38,880 nucleotides of DNA from contig LDAQ01000065.1 of NCBI GenBank assembly GCA_001028025.1, forward strand, positions 1 through 38,880, read 5' to 3'. Made by a program: the position numbers and the translations under genes. The DNA comes from Faecalicatena fissicatena. Lineage in GTDB: Bacteria; Bacillota; Clostridia; Lachnospirales; Lachnospiraceae. Under the pieces are notes generated by a model. It saw nothing but the letters and a program-made list of their open reading frames with translations, was not told the origin of the DNA and made no database searches. Within the stretch, counting starts at the first letter, position 1. Each line of letters starts with the position of its first letter. Positions 32,863-38,880 of this stretch are shown piece after piece.

Positions 32863-33275
32863 GAAGAGTTTGGTGTGGTGTATATTTATGTATCTTGTCA
32901 ATTATGGATATATGGATCAAAAGGGTTCCCCTTTGGTTTCTTGGAGCAGGAGGCGCAGCGGCTGCCGCAGTCCGCATCTGCCAGGAGGGAGCTTTGGACT
33001 TTCCTGCATTGTCAGGAGCGATTCTGGGTGTGGTGTTTTTAGGAGTGAGCAAAGTGACAAAAGAGGGAATTGGGTACGGAGACAGTCTGCTGATTCTGAT
33101 TATGGGGATATATCTGGGAATCTGGAACCTGCTTGGAATACTGGCTGGCGCCTTTATATTGTCGGCGTTGTTTGCGGTTGTTTTTCTGGTATACAGAGGT
33201 TTTGACAGAAAGGCGGGATATCCATTTATCCCGTTTTTGCTGGTATCCTATTTTGTATGGATATGTGCGGGATAG
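32850..33275 (+). CDS. Prepilin peptidase of the Tad system (CpaA/TadV, A24 type)
   Basis: This membrane aspartyl protease cleaves the leader of Flp pilin and pseudopilins. The 141-residue protein has about five hydrophobic segments. The two catalytic Asp motifs are visible: one in SIMDIWIKRVP and one in GIGYGDSLL (GxGD). GAGAGGAGG lies nine bases before ATG 32850; ATG 32841 abuts the ribosome site and is less likely. It overlaps the TadE-like gene by 13 bases. There is no methyltransferase half, as usual for TadV. Confidence 0.92.
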   Translation: MLEVGRVWCGVYLCILSIMDIWIKRVPLWFLGAGGAAAAAVRICQEGALDFPALSGAILGVVFLGVSKVTKEGIGYGDSLLILIMGIYLGIWNLLGILAGAFILSALFAVVFLVYRGFDRKAGYPFIPFLLVSYFVWICAG

Positions 33276-33298
33276 AACGGCTGGAGGAAGATGGGATA

Positions 33299-33715
33299 AT
33301 GCAGATGAAAAAAACGCTGAAAGGGAGTGTGACCGTTGAGATGGCATATATACTTCCCCTTATAATTTTTATGATTCTTTTTACTATATATATCGTGTTT
33401 TATTACCACGATAAAAATATCCTGTTGGGTGCAGCAGCGGAAACGGCGGTACTGGCGGCTCAGACTGAGCGGCAGCAGGGACAGGAAGTGCCGGATCTGC
33501 AAAGTTTTTACAGGGAACGCGCAGCGGGAAAACTGATCTGGCTGAAGCTGACCGGAGTAGAAGTTGATCTGGATGACAAGTGGGTCAGCATTACTGCACG
33601 GGCCGGCAAGGGCAGGATGCGTGTACAGGCCGTACAAAAAACCAAGATACCGGAACCGGAGAAAAAAATAAGAAAAAAGAGATTATTGGAGTCTCTGACA
33701 GAACAGGAGGAATAG
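33299..33715 (+). CDS. Second TadE-like pseudopilin
   Basis: The 138-residue protein has the pseudopilin site KGSVTVEMAYILPL, cleaved after Gly with Glu at +5, and a hydrophobic helix to about 35. The rest is a small extracytoplasmic domain with a Lys-rich tail. GGAGGAAG precedes ATG 33299; the frame opens earlier inside the peptidase gene. It follows the prepilin peptidase by 24 bases and precedes the DUF6382-like gene by seven, all in one operon. Confidence 0.85.
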   Translation: MQMKKTLKGSVTVEMAYILPLIIFMILFTIYIVFYYHDKNILLGAAAETAVLAAQTERQQGQEVPDLQSFYRERAAGKLIWLKLTGVEVDLDDKWVSITARAGKGRMRVQAVQKTKIPEPEKKIRKKRLLESLTEQEE

Positions 33716-33721
33716 CGGTTT

Positions 33722-34507
33722 ATGAAAACAGGTTATGAAAAAGAATTGAACAGGGTAAGCCTGCACATAGATATCCCCCGTTTATATGAGGAGAATTATC
33801 AGATACATATGCTCAGGGAAAATAAAATTCCCGGCCTGCTCGAGATATCAGGGTGCGGTATGGATGGAAAGAGCAGATACAGTTATATTGTGACAGGACT
33901 GATGTCCATGAAGTCTGTATATGAGGCGGCATCAATTAAAAAGGAGGATATGCTGTGCTTTGTAAACCGGCTGATGGAAGTGGTAAAGGCTCTTCGGCGA
34001 TTTATGCTTAACCCGGACGGGCTTTTACTCTATCCGGAATTTATGTTTTATGGAGAGGAAACATGGTTTTTCTGTTACCTCCCGGGACGGAAAAAATCTC
34101 TCTGCGAGGCATTTCATGTTATAACGGAATATTTTGTGCGGAAACTGGATTATGAAGATACTGAAGGAATTATGCTGTCATATGAGCTTCATAAAGCAAC
34201 TCTGCAGGAGAATTATGACCTTGGGAAAATCATGGACGACTATCGTCTGCATGAAGAAAAGAGACACGGTACAGAGCTGAAAAGTGAGATGGTCCGCGAA
34301 AGTGAAACCCGGCTTCCGCAGGAGAATCTGTTTTCTCTTGAGGAAGAGGCGTATGAGCCTGTAGCTGATGTAGAGACAATACGGGAGATGGGAGGACGCT
34401 GGAAGCCCTGGAAGAAGACGGCAGACAGATTAAAAAAGGCGAGGTGGGGCAGCTGGAAGGATCTGATTCTTGAAACTGATGGACAGGAGGGCGAGGAACT
34501 ATTATAA
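33722..34507 (+). CDS. DUF6382-like protein of the Tad locus, no FHA domain
   Basis: The 261-residue protein resembles the DUF6382 domain found in clostridial Tad loci, with conserved YIVTGLMSMKSVYE and LNPDGLLLYPEFMFY regions in residues 50-120. Members often carry a C-terminal FHA domain; here the C-terminus (from about 190) is instead a charged, Glu/Arg/Lys-rich tail. It is probably cytoplasmic; a role in signalling to the pilus machine is speculative. It starts seven bases after the TadE-like gene behind GGAGGAATAG. Confidence 0.65.
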   Translation: MKTGYEKELNRVSLHIDIPRLYEENYQIHMLRENKIPGLLEISGCGMDGKSRYSYIVTGLMSMKSVYEAASIKKEDMLCFVNRLMEVVKALRRFMLNPDGLLLYPEFMFYGEETWFFCYLPGRKKSLCEAFHVITEYFVRKLDYEDTEGIMLSYELHKATLQENYDLGKIMDDYRLHEEKRHGTELKSEMVRESETRLPQENLFSLEEEAYEPVADVETIREMGGRWKPWKKTADRLKKARWGSWKDLILETDGQEGEELL

Positions 34508-34544
34508 TATAGAAGAACAGCAAGACATGAAAAGGAGAGTTAAC

Positions 34545-35150
34545 TTGGACAGGAATCAAAAAGCAGCTTGTACGACCGCATTGATTGTGATAAATATAGG
34601 AGTATTTTTGGTGCTCTCTGTTTTGGGAGCCACAGAGGATTCTCTGTTTATGCTGGAACATGGAGCAATGTACGAACCCTATGTTGTAGAAGGGCATCAG
34701 TATTACCGGATGTTTACCAGCCTGTTTCTGCATTTTGGCATTGAACACCTGCTGAATAATATGGTATTGCTGGGAGCTCTTGGCTGGAATCTGGAACTGG
34801 AGACCGGAAGGATTAAGTTTCTGATTATTTACTTTATATCGGGACTGGGCGGTAACATGCTTTCGCTGTGGATGAATATGAGTACGGATAAGATGGTAGT
34901 ATCGGCAGGAGCTTCAGGGGCTATATTCGGGCTTATGGGTGCGCTGTTGTGTGTTGTCCTGAAGAATCATGGAAGAGTGGGGCGACTGACAAACCGAGGA
35001 CTTTTGTTCATGGTGGTCCTGAGCCTGTATTTTGGCTTTACAAGCTCAGGGGTGGATAACGCAGCCCACATAGGCGGACTTGTCTGCGGATTTGTGATGG
35101 CAGCGGTTCTTTACCGCAGACCAAAAGGAGCAACTAGATTGGAAGTATGA
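34545..35150 (+). CDS. Rhomboid-family intramembrane serine protease
   Basis: Rhomboids cut membrane-anchored substrates within the bilayer. The 201-residue protein has about six membrane segments. The catalytic Ser124 is in GASGAIFG and His175 is in NAAHIGG, so it should be active. LFLHFGIEHLLNNM is the conserved loop region. I chose TTG 34545 because AAAGGAGA lies six bases before it; the frame is open to 34470. It follows the DUF6382-like gene and may belong to the Tad operon. Its 3' end overlaps the convergent kinase gene by 17 bases. Confidence 0.9.
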   Translation: MDRNQKAACTTALIVINIGVFLVLSVLGATEDSLFMLEHGAMYEPYVVEGHQYYRMFTSLFLHFGIEHLLNNMVLLGALGWNLELETGRIKFLIIYFISGLGGNMLSLWMNMSTDKMVVSAGASGAIFGLMGALLCVVLKNHGRVGRLTNRGLLFMVVLSLYFGFTSSGVDNAAHIGGLVCGFVMAAVLYRRPKGATRLEV

Positions 35151-35865
35151 TGGTAAACGTTGAACCTTCGTCCACCTTAGAGTCAACCGATATGGAACCG
35201 CCGTGGGAATCAATGATTCGTTTGGACAGGGAAAGTCCAAGGCCTGTCCCGCCTTCCTTGTAAGTCTTAAATGGCTCAAAGATGTAATCGATGATTTCTT
35301 CTGTAATACCGCATCCGGTATCCTGACATTGAATTGTCAGAGAGTCTTCATGACGGCTGGCCGAGAAATGAATGCGGCCTTCACCTGTAATGGATTCCTT
35401 GGCATTTCGGAGCAGATTTAAAAAGACTTCTTCCAGCTTGACTTTATCACCTGTATAATCGCCCAGACCGGTAGGAATAGAGGATGTGAATTCAATATCA
35501 GAATCTTCGCTGTCCAGAGAAATTGCAAAGGAAACGGCAATGTTCTTGAGAAGTCGTTCGATAGAAAATACGGAATAGTGCAGTGTATCACCATTGTTAA
35601 ATGTAGAAAGCTCGTTTAATAGCTGACACATGAATTCTACATCGTCGATAGTCTGACGCCAGTGTGGAAAATCACGTACTTCTGGATGCTGGATTTCCAT
35701 AACCTGCAAGGATGAGGAAACAAGCGTCAGCGGATTTCGTATCTCATGAGCAATTGCGGACACCGTTTCATGATGATTGTCTAAAAGCTGACTGATAATC
35801 TGTTTTGCATCATGGTTTTCCTCCATGAGTGTATTCATTTTATTGATGTCAACATTATGTAACAT
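35134..35865 (-). CDS. Orphan histidine kinase without a sensor domain
   Basis: The 243-residue protein has the HisKA phosphoacceptor motif AHEIRNPL with His40 and a HATPase_c domain: N box NLLRNAKES, G1 box DTGCGI, and G2 region GGTGLGLSLS. There is no membrane segment, PAS or other input domain. It resembles sporulation-type kinases that feed Spo0F; no response regulator is adjacent. AAGGAGGG precedes the start. The 3' end overlaps the rhomboid gene on the other strand. Confidence 0.9.
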   Translation of the reverse strand: MLHNVDINKMNTLMEENHDAKQIISQLLDNHHETVSAIAHEIRNPLTLVSSSLQVMEIQHPEVRDFPHWRQTIDDVEFMCQLLNELSTFNNGDTLHYSVFSIERLLKNIAVSFAISLDSEDSDIEFTSSIPTGLGDYTGDKVKLEEVFLNLLRNAKESITGEGRIHFSASRHEDSLTIQCQDTGCGITEEIIDYIFEPFKTYKEGGTGLGLSLSKRIIDSHGGSISVDSKVDEGSTFTIILPI

Positions 35866-35899
35866 ATTTTTTGCCCTCCTTATAGTACGTTATAATTGT

Positions 35900-35928
35900 A
35901 GTCTAGCACGATGGTTGTCTGTGTTCAA
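35900..35928 (-). promoter_or_regulatory. Promoter of the histidine kinase gene
   Basis: On the minus strand TTGAAC (35923-35928) and TAGACT (35900-35905) are 17 bases apart, giving a leader of about 30 bases. The plus-strand gene at 36044 has no clear promoter in the 180-base gap, though TTGACA occurs at 35939-35944. Confidence 0.5.
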
Positions 35929-36043
35929 CAAAATCAGATTGACAAGTTTCGACAGAATAATGCTGACAAAAGAGCTTCTCATTTTGTTAAAAATGGGATA
36001 TACTAACATTAAAATATTTATAAAGAAGAAATGAGGAAAAGCT

Positions 36044-36451
36044 ATGAAAGAGGAAAATTGCATTTTTTGTAAGCTGGCGGCGGGTGATATCCCATCCGCA
36101 ACGCTATATGAAGACGATGACTTCCGTGTGATTTTAGATTTGAGCCCTGCGTCCAAAGGACATGCTCTTATTATCCCAAAGGAACATTACCGCAATTTGT
36201 ATGATCTGGATGATGAACTCGCAGCCAAAGCAATGGTACTGGCTAAGACGATGGTGCTTAAGCTCAAAGACGTGTTAGGTTGTGATGGTTATAACATTGT
36301 GCAGAACAATGAGGAAGCGGCCGGACAGACTGTATTTCATTTCCATATGCATATGATTCCTAGATACAAGGGCGATAAAGTTGGATTGGGCTGGAAGATG
36401 GGCGAACTTTCAGATGAGGACAAAGAAGAAATATTAAGAAAAGTGAATTAA
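36044..36451 (+). CDS. HIT-family (histidine triad) nucleotide-binding protein
   Basis: HinT-like proteins hydrolyse nucleoside phosphoramidates or acyl-adenylates. The 135-residue protein has the triad HFHMHM near residue 105, the helix-strand elements KGHALIIPKEHYRNL, and an N-terminal CIFCK zinc pair. It begins MKEENCIFC after GAGGAAAAG. It is 15 bases ahead of the sigma-factor gene, suggesting cotranscription. Confidence 0.94.
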   Translation: MKEENCIFCKLAAGDIPSATLYEDDDFRVILDLSPASKGHALIIPKEHYRNLYDLDDELAAKAMVLAKTMVLKLKDVLGCDGYNIVQNNEEAAGQTVFHFHMHMIPRYKGDKVGLGWKMGELSDEDKEEILRKVN

Positions 36452-36466
36452 TAGCCGGGGATAAGA

Positions 36467-37012
36467 ATGTTGACTGAGAATCAAGAATTTGATGAGATTT
36501 ACGAAGATTATAAGAATCTCGTTTTAAAAGCAGCATATACATATTCGGGCAATTACGATGTGGCAGAGGATATTACTCAAAGTACGTTTCTCCAATTATA
36601 TATTTATTATAATGATATGAATCACAGCAATATTAAATCATGGCTGTATACTACTGCTAAGAATTATGCATTGAATTATAAAAAGAAAGCAAGCCGGGAG
36701 ATACTTGGAGAAGAGATTACAGATGAAAGCTTCATTCAGGAAACGATGGAGAGCGCTGAGGAGACGTTTTTGGAAGAGATGAAAGATTTTGACCGTTCTG
36801 AACTTCACGGACGTATATTCGAGGCACTGCTTGAGAAAAATCCAAGATGGTACGAGGCGATTACGCTGGTATATTATCTGGAGATACCACAGGCGAAAGT
36901 TGCTGAAGAAATGGGAGTTCGTATTGAAGTACTGCATAGCGTATTGCACAGAGCCAAAAGCTGGATTAAGAAAGTATTTGGTGTTGAGTATGATGAATTG
37001 AACCGAGTATAA
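36467..37012 (+). CDS. ECF-type RNA polymerase sigma factor
   Basis: The 181-residue protein has sigma region 2 in residues 8-75, with AEDITQSTFLQLYIY and the Trp/Thr-rich WLYTTAKNYALNY, and region 4 in residues 120-175, with helix-turn-helix IPQAKVAEEMGVRIEVLHSVLHRAK. These are separated by an acidic linker. No membrane anti-sigma factor follows on the same strand. The start is weakly preceded by GGGGAT. The target genes are unknown. Confidence 0.9.
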   Translation: MLTENQEFDEIYEDYKNLVLKAAYTYSGNYDVAEDITQSTFLQLYIYYNDMNHSNIKSWLYTTAKNYALNYKKKASREILGEEITDESFIQETMESAEETFLEEMKDFDRSELHGRIFEALLEKNPRWYEAITLVYYLEIPQAKVAEEMGVRIEVLHSVLHRAKSWIKKVFGVEYDELNRV

Positions 37013-37013
37013 G

Positions 37014-37042
37014 AAAACAGGTGTCTTTTCGCCACCTGTTTT
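37014..37042. terminator. Bidirectional terminator between sigma factor and murG
   Basis: AAAACAGGTG pairs with CACCTGTTTT around a short loop. It serves both convergent genes. Confidence 0.9.
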
Positions 37043-37071
37043 CCTGATTATGTTGCAATTTGACATTCGTT

Positions 37072-38133
37072 TTAGCTTATTTCTTCTACAAGCCCAATAA
37101 TAGTATCAATGGAATCCTGCTGTCTGGAATCCCGCATTGCGTCCATATAAGAACTGCGGTTATCATAAAGGCTCCGGACAGCATCGAGGAGTGACTCTTT
37201 CGTAAGTTCCTCTTCTTCAAGGACCATACTGAAGCCCTGCCGTTCAAAAGAACGGGCATTTAAAATCTGGTCTCCGCGGCTGGCATTTGCTGAAAGCGGA
37301 ATCAGAAGATTCGGTTTTCGAAGGGCAAGCAGCTCGCAGATTGCATTTGCACCGGCCCTAGAAATCACAATATCTGCCAGCGCGAATATATCCCGGAGTT
37401 CATTCTTGATATATTCGAACTGCGCGTAGCCTCTCAGGCCGTTAAGGGAATTATCCACTTTACCCTTGCCACAGAGGTGAACAATCTGGAAATGTTCCAG
37501 AAGCTCAGGCAGAGCAAGACGTACTGCATTGTTGACAGCTACTGAGCCAAGGCTTCCTCCGATAACAAGGATGACGGGCTTATCCGCCGCGAAGCCGCAA
37601 AGATCCAGGGCAGCGATTTTGTTGCCGGACAGTAACTCCTGCCGGATTGGGGAACCGGTAAGGATCGACTTTTCCGAAGGGAGAGACTCAAGTGTCTCCG
37701 GAAAATTACAGCATACTTTGGTTGCTGACGGTATGGCAAGCTTGTTGGCAAGTCCCGGCGTCATATCAGATTCATGGATAATGGTGGGAACCTTGCAGCG
37801 CTTACCTGCCAGTACAACGGGAACAGATACAAAACCACCCTTGGAAAAGATAACATCAGGTTTCAGTTCCTTAATAATGGAATGTGCCTCCCCAAATCCT
37901 TTGATTACACGAAAAGGATCTGTAAAGTTCTGAACGCTGAAATAGCGCCGAAGCTTTCCGGAAGAAATACCATGGTAGGGGATTCCAAAAGGCTCAATGA
38001 GTTCTTTTTCGATCCCCTTGTAAGAACCTATGTATTGGATATCGTAACCCAGTTCCCTCAGTCGGGGAATCAGTGCAATATTGGGGGTGACATGCCCGGC
38101 AGTTCCGCCGCCGGTGAGTATGATTCTTTTCAT
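37072..38133 (-). CDS. murG: UDP-GlcNAc:lipid I transferase MurG
   Basis: MurG adds N-acetylglucosamine to lipid I to make lipid II, at the inner face of the membrane. The 353-residue protein has the N-terminal GGGTAGHVTPN loop, SKGGFVSVPVVLA, and the C-terminal donor-binding GGSLGS and SRAGANAICELLAL regions. GGAGG lies ahead of ATG 38133. The frame is open to 38307, but the extra 58 residues precede the conserved start and lack a ribosome site. It stands apart from other mur/fts genes, facing the sigma-factor gene. Confidence 0.96.
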   Translation of the reverse strand: MKRIILTGGGTAGHVTPNIALIPRLRELGYDIQYIGSYKGIEKELIEPFGIPYHGISSGKLRRYFSVQNFTDPFRVIKGFGEAHSIIKELKPDVIFSKGGFVSVPVVLAGKRCKVPTIIHESDMTPGLANKLAIPSATKVCCNFPETLESLPSEKSILTGSPIRQELLSGNKIAALDLCGFAADKPVILVIGGSLGSVAVNNAVRLALPELLEHFQIVHLCGKGKVDNSLNGLRGYAQFEYIKNELRDIFALADIVISRAGANAICELLALRKPNLLIPLSANASRGDQILNARSFERQGFSMVLEEEELTKESLLDAVRSLYDNRSSYMDAMRDSRQQDSIDTIIGLVEEIS

Positions 38134-38256
38134 AACGAAAAACCTCCAGATTTGAAATGTGTATCTGTTCAGAAACATGAAGAGACACGCCGCAAGCCCG
38201 CGAAAATCACTTTTGGTGATGGGACTTGCTATCGTATGTTCAATGTCTTCACACGG

Positions 38257-38277
38257 ACTGTGCAGTAAATGCACAGT
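38257..38277. repeat. Inverted repeat upstream of murG
   Basis: ACTGTGCA and TGCACAGT flank a five-base loop, with more GTACTG copies after it. It lies in the 295-base divergent gap between murG and the next gene. It may be an operator or a leader hairpin. Confidence 0.5.
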
Positions 38278-38335
38278 ACTGTACTGAACAGGTACTGAAA
38301 TGTTCATATTATGCTTAAAAAAATAAAAGTTATAC

Positions 38336-38364
38336 TTGCATATAACCGATAAAACACATATAAT
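38336..38364 (+). promoter_or_regulatory. Promoter of the 145-residue protein gene
   Basis: TTGCAT at 38336-38341 and TATAAT at 38359-38364 are 17 bases apart, with a leader of about 60 bases to the ATG at 38429. Confidence 0.7.
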
Positions 38365-38428
38365 TTTATATTAAACTTATTTAGTAAAAAGTCAAGAAAA
38401 AGTAGTAGCCAAAATAAGGGGAATAAGC

Positions 38429-38866
38429 ATGAATCAAAACGAAAAATTATCACTGCAGGAAGAAGTGGAAAATGAGGCCCTAAGGGTTGAAAAGGAAATT
38501 GCGGACAATCCTGAACTTAAAGATATTAAAGTATCTGACAGGATGGAAGCAGCGCTTCTGGCAAAGATCCAGGCATATGAGAAGAAAAATGAACAAAAAC
38601 ACAGCACTGAAGATAATATGGTAAAGATTGTGGAGGAACATACTCCAAATTTTAATGTAAGTACAAAAGATAAACCGGAAAGTTTCCTTTCAGAAGAAGA
38701 CAGAGAAGCTCTGCGCCTCGGAAGGGAGATGATGAAAAAGAAAGAGGATGAAGCAACACTGTTTGAAGTTAATACAGAGTACCATAAACATCTCAACAGT
38801 GAGAAGAAAAACAAAGGGGGAAAAACCGGCGTTTTTCGTATGCCGCGTGGAAGGAGGTTTGCTTGA
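38429..38866 (+). CDS. Unrecognised acidic 145-residue protein
   Basis: I do not recognise this protein. It is highly charged and helical, with Glu/Lys-rich segments (EEVENEALRVEKEIAD, EEDREALRLGREMMKKKE), no membrane segment and no Cys. The C-terminus turns basic (KKNKGGKTGVFRMPRGRR). AAGGGGAAT precedes the start. Its stop overlaps a TTG start with a good ribosome site, so it is probably the first gene of an operon running out of the window. Confidence 0.75.
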   Translation: MNQNEKLSLQEEVENEALRVEKEIADNPELKDIKVSDRMEAALLAKIQAYEKKNEQKHSTEDNMVKIVEEHTPNFNVSTKDKPESFLSEEDREALRLGREMMKKKEDEATLFEVNTEYHKHLNSEKKNKGGKTGVFRMPRGRRFA

Positions 38867-38880
38867 GTTTCCGCAAAATG
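38863..38880 (+). CDS. First codons of another gene
   Basis: AAGGAGG at 38851-38857 is followed after five bases by TTG 38863, which overlaps the previous TGA. Only six codons (MSFRKM) are visible, so the product is unknown. Confidence 0.4.

Noticed and set aside
1..38880. tRNA, rRNA, CRISPR or transposase genes
   Set aside because: I saw no cloverleaf with a TTCRA arm, no rRNA-like sequence, no regularly spaced repeats and no transposase or integrase protein.

Overview
The window looks like a chromosomal stretch of a spore-forming, anaerobic, low-to-mid GC Firmicute, most likely family Lachnospiraceae. Supporting signs are the sporulation genes (spoIID, a SpoIIQ-like gene, cwlD, bofA), two rubrerythrins beside a PerR regulator, a T-box in front of ileS, strong AGGAGG ribosome binding sites with frequent TTG starts, and a clostridial-type Tad pilus locus. 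I saw no rRNA, tRNA, CRISPR array, phage or transposase gene.

Layout. 1-7.1 kb: T-box-controlled ileS (long IleRS2-like form), glgP and a membrane protein gene ending in a small palindromic repeat. 7.1-9.6 kb: spoIID, a SpoIIQ-like gene with a degenerate LytM domain, a 296-base three-way foldback element, and a GIY-YIG gene. 9.7-13.7 kb: GntP-type permease, CdaR-type regulator and a convergent URO-D-family gene. 13.8-15.9 kb: a possible small ORF, then rubrerythrin, reverse rubrerythrin and perR on the minus strand. 16-18.9 kb: secreted SH3/NlpC hydrolase, an AT-rich gap with three perfect DnaA boxes, a DUF1858 redox protein and mecA. 19-25.5 kb: two unrecognised small proteins, a membrane-anchored GH18 protein, cwlD, a Sua5/dead-phosphatase fusion, upp and dCMP deaminase, followed by a second long foldback. 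25.8-35.1 kb: bofA and an apparent ten-gene Tad/Flp operon (TadZ, CpaF, TadB, TadC, Flp pilin, DUF5702-like, two TadE-like proteins, prepilin peptidase, DUF6382-like) ending with a rhomboid protease. 35.1-38.9 kb: a sensorless histidine kinase, HIT protein, ECF-type sigma factor, murG, an unknown protein and the first codons of another gene.

How the genes work together. The Tad block contains pilin, peptidase, ATPase, platform proteins and pseudopilins, so it should be a complete surface-fibre system apart from an outer-membrane secretin, which a Gram-positive cell would not need. The rubrerythrins and PerR form a peroxide-defence neighbourhood. spoIID, the SpoIIQ-like gene, cwlD and bofA act at successive stages of spore formation.

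Most worth a second look: the two long foldback elements directly behind stop codons (8923-9218 and 25490-25685), which share short motifs and layout; the DnaA-box cluster away from dnaA; the terminator-like hairpins that bury the ribosome binding sites of spoIID and cwlD; the Sua5 fusion that has lost its phosphatase nucleophile; and the TadE-like protein with a duplicated His-Cys-Cys-Cys motif.
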